From Sva-07 sp963715825 (GTDB lineage: Bacteria > Actinomycetota > Acidimicrobiia > Acidimicrobiales > Ilumatobacteraceae), in assembly GCA_963715825.1 (NCBI GenBank), contig CAVQSI010000016.1, forward strand, positions 119,296 to 183,295: DNA of 64,000 nucleotides, written 5' to 3'. The position numbers were made by a program, and so were the translations under genes. Below, in pieces: positions 26,485 through 33,547 of the stretch (position 1 is the first letter of the stretch; each line of letters starts with the position of its first letter). The notes beneath the pieces are model-generated. The model saw only the letters and a list, made by a program, of their open reading frames with translations. It was not told where the DNA came from and did not search any database.

Positions 26485-27353
26485 AGACGCTGGCACGAGC
26501 GTTCGCAGCGGGGGTCGTCGCCGCTGTGGCTGCGGTCGCTGTGGCCACTGCGCTCGCCAGCATCGGTGGGTCGGCGGATCGTGCGGGCCCGCTGGCGCTC
26601 GCGATCTCGCTGACCGCGCTCGTCGCGATCGCCGTCGTGATGGGAGTGTTCGGGCGCGAGTTCGCGCTGATCGCCGTTGCGCTCTGTGGGGTCTGGGTCA
26701 CGTTGACGACCGTGATGATCCTGCGGATCGTGTTCGACGACTCCATCGACCCGCTCGAAGCGCTCATCGTCGTGCTTGGCGCATGTACGGCCGCGTTCTT
26801 CATCGCCTGGCTCGCCTGGTTCATCGGCACGGTCGTCTGTGTCTCGAAGGGCCACTTCACGTCGCGTGAGCTGAGCGAGATCGCCTACGCCCGATCCGGT
26901 CGGTCGGCGCCCGACGGCCAGTCGGTGTACGACGACGCCCTCGACGAACTCGTGCGCCGTCGCGCCACAAGTGATCGCGTGGTCGCACGGTCGATGGCGA
27001 TCGAGCGCCGCTCCACGTGGCATCGGCCGCTCGCCGTGGTGGCCACCGACCGGCAGTTGGTGATGGCACCGATGGACACCGAGGGTGAGCTCGGCGACGA
27101 CGTGCTGGCGATCTCGACACATGAGCTCGCCGAGGGGTCGGTCGCGAGCCTCGGTCGGGACGGCAGCACGCGGCGGTCGCTGTCGAGCCACGACGACCTC
27201 GTCGACATCACCACCACCGATGGCACCCGCCGCCGATTCGTGCTCGCCTACGAAGCACGGGTGCGCGCGGGAGCGGCCACCGGGTCCGATCCGATCGGCG
27301 GCGCGACCGCCATCCGGCACTGGATCCGCACGAATGCAACGACCTATCACTGA
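26481..27353 (+). CDS. membrane protein with PH-like C-terminal domain
   Basis: A 290-residue protein with four hydrophobic helices in the first 125 residues (for example ALAISLTALVAIAVVMGVF and ALIVVLGACTAAFFIAWLAWF). A soluble part follows, containing PLAVVATDRQLVMAPM and DLVDITTTDGTRRRFVLAYE, the strand pattern of bacterial PH domains. GTG 26481 is chosen because it overlaps the previous stop (GTGA); the longer frame from 26370 is antisense-like and Arg-rich. It is the third gene of the cluster and likely anchors it at the membrane. Confidence 0.65.
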   Translation: MKTLARAFAAGVVAAVAAVAVATALASIGGSADRAGPLALAISLTALVAIAVVMGVFGREFALIAVALCGVWVTLTTVMILRIVFDDSIDPLEALIVVLGACTAAFFIAWLAWFIGTVVCVSKGHFTSRELSEIAYARSGRSAPDGQSVYDDALDELVRRRATSDRVVARSMAIERRSTWHRPLAVVATDRQLVMAPMDTEGELGDDVLAISTHELAEGSVASLGRDGSTRRSLSSHDDLVDITTTDGTRRRFVLAYEARVRAGAATGSDPIGGATAIRHWIRTNATTYH

Positions 27354-27384
27354 ACATCACTGGACATGGAGAGGAAGACAGAAC

Positions 27385-27828
27385 ATGGGAGTCTGGGCCA
27401 ACAGCCAGGAAGAGGCGCATCGCAAGATGCAGGAACTCGTCGAGGACGCGATGCCCGACGGCGACACGCTCGTCGGTGCCATCAACGCGCAGCAGCAGAG
27501 CGCGTTCTCGGTGAAGTTCCACGTCGTGGGTGTGACCGATCATCACCTCATCGTGATCCCGGTCGACAAGCGATGGCGGGCGAAAGGTGACGAGCCGGTC
27601 GTGCTGCGACCCGACGAGATCGAGGTCGGGAACATCTTCCAGGAAGGCGCAGGCTTCGTCAGCGGGTTCGGGCTCAAGAAGCAGAACGAGATCCGGTTCT
27701 CGGCGCGAGGTCAGAACTACAAGTTCATGGCCCTCGGCGGAACGATGATCGAGAACGCAATGGCGTCCGGCGGCCAGATCGAGGGCCTCGAAGCCGTCGT
27801 CGAGTTCCTGCGAGCAGTCCCCCGTTGA
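27385..27828 (+). CDS. YokE-like PH-domain protein, unknown function
   Basis: A 147-residue soluble protein. Residues about 40-125 have a PH-like strand order: FHVVGVTDHHLIVIPVDKRW, VVLRPDEIEVGNIF, then NEIRFSARGQNYKFMALG and a closing helix. The ATG at 27385 follows GGAGAGGAAG (27368-27377). With the three preceding genes it forms a co-directional set; two of the four have PH-like domains. It ends three bases from the stop of the convergent selenoprotein gene. Function unknown. Confidence 0.65.
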   Translation: MGVWANSQEEAHRKMQELVEDAMPDGDTLVGAINAQQQSAFSVKFHVVGVTDHHLIVIPVDKRWRAKGDEPVVLRPDEIEVGNIFQEGAGFVSGFGLKKQNEIRFSARGQNYKFMALGGTMIENAMASGGQIEGLEAVVEFLRAVPR

Positions 27829-27831
27829 GCG

Positions 27832-28101
27832 TCACTCGCCGTACGGCGTGACGCCCGCTCCGTACGTGTCGCGGAACAACTGGAGGACTTCGCCGGGCTC
27901 GGCGTGGCGACCGGTGGCGTGCTTGGAGTAGAGCAGTGCTCCGTCGACCTCGACGTCGAAGATGCCCTTCGCGCCGGTCACCAGCGTCAGTGATTCGATC
28001 ACGTGCTGGTAGGTCGACAGCAGATCGTCGGCCGCGCTCACGGCGCGGGCCGAATAGTCTCAAGGCACGCAGTAGCTGATGCGGATCACGTGGTCGGTCA
28101 C
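27832..28101 (-). CDS. SelW/Rdx-family selenoprotein (TGA read as selenocysteine)
   Basis: An 89-residue thioredoxin-like redox protein if the in-frame TGA at 28060-28062 (minus strand) is read as Sec. From GTG 28101 the product begins MTDHVIRISYCVP, then TGA, then DYSARAVSAADDLL, giving Cys-Val-Pro-Sec where the Rdx family has CxxC or CxxU. The remainder is family-typical: TLVTGAKGIFDVEVDG, LLYSKHATGRHAEPGEVLQL. A hairpin fitting a bacterial SECIS lies just after the TGA. The GTG overlaps the DUF5995 stop (GTGA), so it is the third gene of an operon with an acyl-CoA synthetase. A plain ORF caller would report only a truncated 69-residue piece. The partner protein is unknown. Confidence 0.85.
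28029..28052 (-). promoter_or_regulatory. candidate bacterial SECIS hairpin
   Basis: Read on the minus strand, CGGC-C-CGCGC pairs with GCGCG-GCCG around a CGTGA loop, with one bulged C. Seventeen bases separate the TGA from the loop, inside the 16-37 range known for bacterial SECIS, and the loop has G in its first two bases as required. Confidence 0.65.
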
Positions 28102-28868
28102 GGGTCCGACCGTACCCCGAGTCCGGCGATCACGCTGCTCAGATCGTGATGCTCGCGACGTTGGGCCGCGCCGACCAGCCAACGCATCGGCAATCCGGGC
28201 CGCGCGATCCGGGCGCCGAGTGATGCAACCTCGGCGTCTCGTTGCGCTTCGATTCGTCGACGCTCGTCGGGGGACGCTGCGCTGAGTGCCGTGGCGAAGT
28301 CCCATGCATCGGCCCGTGCCCGGCGCAGGCTGAAGGTCACCACGGCCTCGTCGAAGCGCAGGCCGGCGATGTCGACCCAGCGCGTCCACGGCGAGACTGC
28401 GGCGAGCGATGCCTGCATGCGGTCGACCAGTTCGGCGAGGACGTCGTTGATCGTCTCGAAGTCGTCGCGCAGCGCATCGACCCCACCGGGCGGTGCGGCA
28501 GCAGCAGCAGCCACGCCGAGGTCGAGATTGATGTGGGCGTTGATGCCGAGCAGCAGGTGCTGGGCGACGAGACAGCGCCGGTCCTGCGCCGTGTCGAACG
28601 CCAGCCGCCACGACTCGGGCACCTCGCCAGAGCCGGAACTCCACGCGTCGCGGGCGTCGAGGTAACGCCGGGCGAACAGCACGTCGAAGCGCTCCATCTG
28701 TTCGCCGTCGGCGAAGTCGCCAGCGGCGATGCCGTCGCGGACCCGCTCGGTGACCGCTCGGTAGACGATGGTGAAGTACCCGCTCGCGTCGCCGCAGTCG
28801 AGGCATCGATCGACTTCGCTGTCCATCGCAGCGATCGCTGCGTCGATCGAGTCGATCGGGGAGCCCAC
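28098..28868 (-). CDS. DUF5995-family protein
   Basis: A 256-residue, mostly helical soluble protein. HLLLGINAHINLDLGVAAA (about 98-116) is the hallmark of the DUF5995 family, flanked by FARRYLDARDAW and RMQASLAAVSPWTRWVDIAG. An EQMERFDVLFARRYLDA region and conserved His residues hint at metal or cofactor binding, but no role is known. It starts at GTG 13 bases after the acyl-CoA synthetase stop and its stop overlaps the selenoprotein start, so co-expression is very likely. Confidence 0.75.
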   Translation of the reverse strand: MGSPIDSIDAAIAAMDSEVDRCLDCGDASGYFTIVYRAVTERVRDGIAAGDFADGEQMERFDVLFARRYLDARDAWSSGSGEVPESWRLAFDTAQDRRCLVAQHLLLGINAHINLDLGVAAAAAAPPGGVDALRDDFETINDVLAELVDRMQASLAAVSPWTRWVDIAGLRFDEAVVTFSLRRARADAWDFATALSAASPDERRRIEAQRDAEVASLGARIARPGLPMRWLVGAAQRREHHDLSSVIAGLGVRSDP

Positions 28869-28881
28869 GGTTCGTCGGCAG

Positions 28882-30492
28882 TCAGCTCACACCGAGTGAC
28901 TCGGTGGCGTCACTCCGCAGACGTTTGTAGTCGACCTTGCCGTTGGCGGCGCGGCCGATCGTGTCGACGACCACGATGTGCTTGGGTGCCTTGTAGGCAG
29001 CGAGCGTGGTCTTCACGTGGGCGATCACGGCAGCGGCATCGATCGTGTGGCCGGGGCGGGCCTCGACCATGCCGGTGACGGCCTCACCGAACTTCTCGTC
29101 GGGGATGCCGACCGCGACGGCGTCGAGCACGTCGGGGTGAGTCTTCATTGCCTCCTCGACCTCTTCGGGGAACACCTTCTCGCCGCCGGTGTTGATGCAC
29201 TGCGAGCCCCGGCCGAGGAGGGTGATGCGACCGTCGGCGTCGATCGTGGCGAAGTCGCCGGGGCACGAGTACCGCTTGCCCTCGACGTCGAAGAACGTGC
29301 GGGCGCTCTTCTCGGGATCCTTGTAGTAGCCGACCGGTTGGCGGCCACCGACGGCGAGCCGCCCGATCTCGCCGCTGCCCGGAGCGAGCGGTCGGTCGAG
29401 GTCGTCGATCACGATCGTGTCGGGGCTCAACTGGAACTTCGCTGTCTCCGCTGTGGCGCCTGCCGCCGAGATCGATGAACCCATCCCAAGTGCCTCCGAC
29501 GACGAGAACGCGTCCATCAGCACCATGCCGGGGTGGTGTTCGAGGAGGCGGGTCTTGGTCTCCTGGCTCCACATCACGCCCGACGACACGATGCCGACCA
29601 GCGACGAAAGATCCCACCGGCCCGGCTCGGCGTCGAGCGCCCGCAGGATCGGCTTCGCGAACGCGTCGCCGACGATCGCGAGCGAGTTGACGCCCTCGCG
29701 CTCGATCGTGTCGAGCAACTCGACCGCATCGAAGTTGCGGCCCGTGAGGGTGACGATGCTCCCGCCTCCGCACAGCGTTCCGAGGCCCGGGAAGTTGCCG
29801 GTGCCGTGCATCTGCGGGCACGCCGGCAGGAACCGGGCGCCGGGCTGCGTCAGCCGGGCGCGCACCTCGTCGAGCGTGCCGTCGTCGGGCAACGGAGACG
29901 CAGCCGTTGCGGTCAGCTTGACGGCCAGGTCGTCCTGGCGCCACATGACGCCCTTGGGCATCCCGGTGGTTCCGCCCGTGTACAGGAAATTGAGGTCGTC
30001 GCCGCTGCGTCCCCACGACGGTGCGACCCGGGCCGCTCCGCTCGTGGCAGCGGCCTCGTACGGCGTCGCCCACTCGGGGCACGGTCCGCCGGTGTCGTCG
30101 ACCCACAGCCAGAGCTCGACCTTCGGGAGTCGATCACGGATGACCTCGATCGTGCCGGCGAACGAGCCATGGAAGACGACGGCCCCGGCGTCGGCGTTGT
30201 CCCAGAGGTACAGCAGCTCGTCGGCGGTGTAGCGGTAGTTGGTGTTGACCGGCACGAACGAGCCCTTGAACGTTGCGTACATCGACTCCATGTACTCGTT
30301 GCAGTTGTAGAGGTACTGGGCGACCGCCTGCTGGTGTTCGAGGCCGGCGTCGAGCAGCGCCTGCGCCACGCCGTCAGCCCTGCGGTCGACCTCCGCCCAG
30401 CTCCGGTGGTCGTCGCCGTGGATCAGACACGGCGCGTCGGGCAGCTCGTCGGCCGCCACTTCCCAGATGTCGGCAAAGTTCCAGTTCCCCAT
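28882..30492 (-). CDS. acyl-CoA synthetase (AMP-forming)
   Basis: A 536-residue member of the ANL superfamily that activates a carboxylic acid through an acyl-AMP to acyl-CoA. It has the P-loop-like LYTGGTTGMPKGVMWRQ (about 168-184), the motif GRLAVGGRQPVGYYKD, the Asp hinge YSCPGDFATIDADGRI and the GRGSQCINTGGEKVFPEEVE block; the catalytic Lys is in GKVDYKRL near the end. ATG 30492 is chosen because MGNWNFADIWE is the usual start of this actinobacterial subgroup; ATG 30510 is possible. Fatty or steroid-side-chain acids are likely substrates. It heads an operon with the DUF5995 and SelW-like genes. Confidence 0.9.
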   Translation of the reverse strand: MGNWNFADIWEVAADELPDAPCLIHGDDHRSWAEVDRRADGVAQALLDAGLEHQQAVAQYLYNCNEYMESMYATFKGSFVPVNTNYRYTADELLYLWDNADAGAVVFHGSFAGTIEVIRDRLPKVELWLWVDDTGGPCPEWATPYEAAATSGAARVAPSWGRSGDDLNFLYTGGTTGMPKGVMWRQDDLAVKLTATAASPLPDDGTLDEVRARLTQPGARFLPACPQMHGTGNFPGLGTLCGGGSIVTLTGRNFDAVELLDTIEREGVNSLAIVGDAFAKPILRALDAEPGRWDLSSLVGIVSSGVMWSQETKTRLLEHHPGMVLMDAFSSSEALGMGSSISAAGATAETAKFQLSPDTIVIDDLDRPLAPGSGEIGRLAVGGRQPVGYYKDPEKSARTFFDVEGKRYSCPGDFATIDADGRITLLGRGSQCINTGGEKVFPEEVEEAMKTHPDVLDAVAVGIPDEKFGEAVTGMVEARPGHTIDAAAVIAHVKTTLAAYKAPKHIVVVDTIGRAANGKVDYKRLRSDATESLGVS

Positions 30493-30545
30493 GGCCTGCG
30501 TTCGTACCATCCGCCCGCTCGCCCCGACGAGCCCGAGATCCGTCC

Positions 30546-30586
30546 GCGATGAGCGAAGTGTGCCGTATGCGGTCGTTTGGCTCATC
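30546..30586. repeat. 41-base palindrome, family 3 copy a
   Basis: It starts GCGATGAGCGA and ends TTTGGCTCATC; the outer arms GATGAGC/GCTCATC are inverted. It is the first of a tandem pair with copy b 62 bases further on, inside the divergent promoter region of the synthetase and LLM genes. Confidence 0.85.
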
Positions 30587-30607
30587 GGTGGGTCGCTGGT
30601 CCGGGTC

Positions 30608-30648
30608 GCGATGAGCGAGAGGTGCGGTATGCGGTCGTTTGGCTCATC
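30608..30648. repeat. 41-base palindrome, family 3 copy b
   Basis: Same ends as copy a and the same central GGTATGCGGTCGTTTGG, differing at a few positions. Because it lies between divergent genes, it cannot be a terminator of either. Confidence 0.85.
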
Positions 30649-30717
30649 ATCGAGGCGTGAGGGTGAGGTGGGCGGTCGGCTGCGAGGGGGCCGGGGCGGG
30701 ATCGGTACGGTCGGGGA

Positions 30718-31626
30718 ATGCGAATCGGAATGTTCGGTGGATCCATCAACGACGGCACGCTCGACGACGTGGTCGCCGAGGCCAGGCAGGCCGAGGCCGA
30801 CGGCTTCGCGTCGTACTGGGCGCCGAACATCTTCGGCCACGACGCGCTCACGGCGCTCGCGATCGTCGGCCGGGAGGTGCCACGGATCGAACTCGGCACG
30901 TCGGTCGTTCCGACGTACCCCCGCCATCCGAGCGCGATCGCCCAGCAGTGCCTCACGGTCAACGCTGCCTGCGAGGGCCGTCTCACGCTCGGTATCGGGC
31001 TCAGCCACAAGGTCGTGATCGAGAACATGCTCGGCATGAGCTACGACAAGCCGGTGCGTCACATCCGCGACTACCTGAGCATCCTCGGGCCCCTGTCGCG
31101 CAACGAGCCGGTCAGCTACCGGGGCGAGGACTACTCGACCAACCTGGCGTTGAACGCCAAGGGTGCACCACCGTTCGGGATCGTCGTCGCGGCGCTCGGT
31201 CCGCAGATGCTGAAGGCGACCGCCGAACTGGCCGACGGCACGCTCACGTGGTGCACGGGGCCCAACACGCTCGCCGACCACACGATCCCCACGATCAACG
31301 CTGCCGCCGACGCAGCGGGACGCCCGACTCCTCGCGTGATCGCGGCGCTGCCGGTGTGCGTCACCGCGGACGCCGAGGCCGCCAAGGGCCGCGCCGCGAA
31401 GGTCTTCGAGATCTACGGCTCGCTGCCGAGCTACCGGGCGATGCTCGACCGCGAAGGCGCCGCCGGTCCCGAGGACATCGCGATCACCGGCTCGGCGAGC
31501 GAGGTCGTCGACCGCATCGGCGCACTCGCCGACATCGGCGTCACCGACTTCGCAGCGGTCGAGTTCCCCGGCAATCCGGACGAGGCAGCGGCCACGCGGG
31601 AGGCGATCAAGCAGGCAATGGCATGA
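30718..31626 (+). CDS. LLM-class F420-dependent oxidoreductase
   Basis: A 302-residue luciferase-like barrel: MRIGMFGGSINDGTLDDVV, QAEADGFASYWAPNIFGHDAL (about 25-45), IELGTSVVPTYPRHPSAIAQQ and GRLTLGIGLSHKVVIENMLG. These match the actinobacterial F420-binding subgroup that uses a mobile loop near the cofactor. The substrate is not predictable. TACGGT (30706-30711) is six bases before the ATG. The downstream enoyl-CoA hydratase overlaps its stop by four bases (ATGA), so the two act together, perhaps in lipid or aromatic-acid breakdown. Confidence 0.83.
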   Translation: MRIGMFGGSINDGTLDDVVAEARQAEADGFASYWAPNIFGHDALTALAIVGREVPRIELGTSVVPTYPRHPSAIAQQCLTVNAACEGRLTLGIGLSHKVVIENMLGMSYDKPVRHIRDYLSILGPLSRNEPVSYRGEDYSTNLALNAKGAPPFGIVVAALGPQMLKATAELADGTLTWCTGPNTLADHTIPTINAAADAAGRPTPRVIAALPVCVTADAEAAKGRAAKVFEIYGSLPSYRAMLDREGAAGPEDIAITGSASEVVDRIGALADIGVTDFAAVEFPGNPDEAAATREAIKQAMA

Positions 31627-32429
31627 CCGCGCTGGCGACCGTTGTCGATGTGCGCGGCGTCGCCACCGTCACCGTCGACCACCCGCCGATCAACCTGATC
31701 ACGATCGAGGTGTTCCTCGAGCTCGCCGCCGAGATCGAGCGGCTGGCGAGCGACGCATCGGTGCGGGCGGTCGTGTTGCGCTCGGCGAACCCGGAGTGGT
31801 TCCTCGCCCACTTCGACGTCGAGGCGATCCAGCAGTTCCCCCGGGAGCAGCCGGAACCGTCCGAGATCGGGCCCTACGACCGGATGTGCGAGACACTGCG
31901 GACGATGCCCAAGCCGACGATCGCCGTCGTCACCGGTCGCGTCGGTGGCGGCGGGAGCGAGCTGGCCCTGGCATGCGACATGCGCTTCGCCACGCCGGAC
32001 GCGATCTTCAGCCAGCCCGAGGTGGCGCTCGGCATCATCCCGGGTGCCGGTGGCACCGTGCGACTGCCGAGATTGATCGGGCGGAGCCGGGCGCTCGAGG
32101 TGGTGCTGGGCTGTGACGACATCGACGCTGCCACCGCCGAGCGATGGGGTTGGGTCAACCGGGTGCTGCCGAGCGACGCCATCGACGCGTTCGTCGATCG
32201 CCTCGCCGGTCGGATGGCGTCGTTTCCGACGCACGCGGTCGAGGCCGCGAAGGCGATCGTCGTTCGCTCCGAGGTCGGCGTCGAATCGGACCTGCTCGCC
32301 GAGACGATCGCGTTCAACGCAACGCTCGCCAGCGACGAGACGCACGCCAGGATGCAGCGGTTCCTCGACGCCGGCGGTCAGACGACGGACGGTGAACGAC
32401 GCCTCGGCGCCCTCGCCGGCGAGCTGTAG
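31623..32429 (+). CDS. enoyl-CoA hydratase/isomerase family protein
   Basis: A 268-residue crotonase-fold protein acting on CoA thioesters. The oxyanion-hole segment is AVVTGRVGGGGSELALACDMRFATPDAIF, and the catalytic region is QPEVALGIIPGAGGTVRLPRLIGRSRALEVVL. Of the two hydratase Glu positions only the second region (PEVALG) keeps a Glu; SELALACD carries Glu within the first block, so hydratase activity is possible but not certain. ATG 31623 overlaps the LLM stop. It ends 52 bases inside the as-sequenced end of the convergent gene, probably because that gene is frameshifted. Confidence 0.85.
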   Translation: MTALATVVDVRGVATVTVDHPPINLITIEVFLELAAEIERLASDASVRAVVLRSANPEWFLAHFDVEAIQQFPREQPEPSEIGPYDRMCETLRTMPKPTIAVVTGRVGGGGSELALACDMRFATPDAIFSQPEVALGIIPGAGGTVRLPRLIGRSRALEVVLGCDDIDAATAERWGWVNRVLPSDAIDAFVDRLAGRMASFPTHAVEAAKAIVVRSEVGVESDLLAETIAFNATLASDETHARMQRFLDAGGQTTDGERRLGALAGEL

Positions 32430-33547
32430 ACGCCCGCTACGAGATCTCGACCAGGCTGCGGAAGCGGCCCGTCGACGGCTGCGCTCGCCACGGCGATCAC
32501 CGAGATCGCGAGCACGGCGACTTCGACACCCCGGGCGTCGCCCGATGTCGCCCGGTCGCTGATCGAGACGACCATCGCAACGGCTGCGGCGACCCAGGCG
32601 ACTGCGGCGATCCGCAATGACACCCGTTCGACGAACGTGAGCTCCGGGTCGTCGGCGACGGCGGTGGAGGGAGCACCTTCGTCGCGCATCGCCTTCTCGA
32701 TCCAGCGGACCGGTGACGTCACGGCGAGCACGACGAGCGGCGCCCAGACGAGCACGACGCCGGCCAGCCAGGCCTCCTGCGTCACGGTGATGCCGTCAGC
32801 AGGGTCGAATCCCCCGACGACCGCATCGCCCACGTAGACCGCCACCGCGGTCGTCAACAGCGCGAGCAGCGCCTTGACGTAGCGCAGCACGAGGCCGCGC
32901 AGACGGAGCACGTGACGAGCCATGCCGTGTTCGACCTTGGCCACTTCCTCGAGCAACGGCCTGCTTCGCGACGCCGCCAGCTCGAACAGGCCCGCTGCAC
33001 GAGCGGCGTCGTCATGTCCGGATCCGAGGCCGCCGTACACATCGAGCTGACGATCGACGCGCTCACGTGACTCGTCATTCGCCGGCACGAGAAGTTCGAC
33101 AATTCGGGGATCCTCACGAGTCCGCACGAGTTCAGCGGTCGCAGCCGGGCCGAGTTCGTCGGAGGGCAGCTGCAGCGATGTCAGCGTGAATCGCGGGGTG
33201 AAGGTCTCGCCACCGTCGCTGCCGATGTGGTTGGCGTGGAAGTAGAAGCGGGTCAGATCGGCGAACAGCAGCCAGAGCGCGACCGCCGGCACGGCGAGCA
33301 TCGCGCCGATCGCGATGATCAGGGCGATCTCGACGACGCCGATGTCGCCCGAGAACAACGATCGGAGGATGCCGGTGATCGAGTCGCGTGCCACGACCGG
33401 CAACACCACGAGCAGACCGGCGCCGGACAACATGCCCACCGCAATGCGGTGGAACGTCGAGAGTCGCACCTCGCACCGCGCAACGAACGCTCGAGCGGCA
33501 GCACGTTCGTCGGCGGTCAGGGCAAGCGAGTCCGGCGCATCGGTCAT
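32378..33547 (-). CDS. four-helix membrane protein of unknown function
   Basis: 389 residues as sequenced. Two N-terminal hydrophobic helices (about 37-55 and 73-96), a soluble region of about 150 residues, a pair of helices (about 241-260 and 275-300) and a final helix near 335-350. I do not recognise the family. The start overlaps the fumarase stop by one base (TGATG). The last 30 residues (PQPGRDLVAGVYSS onward) look spurious: removing one base from the CCC at 32468-32470 gives the ending VDGRFRSLVEIS with a stop at 32437, which also removes the overlap with the enoyl-CoA hydratase gene. Confidence 0.65.
   Translation of the reverse strand: MTDAPDSLALTADERAAARAFVARCEVRLSTFHRIAVGMLSGAGLLVVLPVVARDSITGILRSLFSGDIGVVEIALIIAIGAMLAVPAVALWLLFADLTRFYFHANHIGSDGGETFTPRFTLTSLQLPSDELGPAATAELVRTREDPRIVELLVPANDESRERVDRQLDVYGGLGSGHDDAARAAGLFELAASRSRPLLEEVAKVEHGMARHVLRLRGLVLRYVKALLALLTTAVAVYVGDAVVGGFDPADGITVTQEAWLAGVVLVWAPLVVLAVTSPVRWIEKAMRDEGAPSTAVADDPELTFVERVSLRIAAVAWVAAAVAMVVSISDRATSGDARGVEVAVLAISVIAVASAAVDGPLPQPGRDLVAGVYSSPARAPRRRSPSVV

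Noticed and set aside
27832..28101. Selenoprotein frame as a pseudogene with a nonsense mutation
   Set aside because: The TGA lies exactly at the CxxU position, the frame is otherwise intact on both sides, and a hairpin fits the SECIS distance; a random nonsense mutation would not do all three.
28060..28806. A 248-codon minus-strand frame ending at the TGA at 28060
   Set aside because: Upstream of GTG 28101 it is an out-of-frame reading of the DUF5995 gene; only its last 13 codons are real, as the N-terminus of the selenoprotein.
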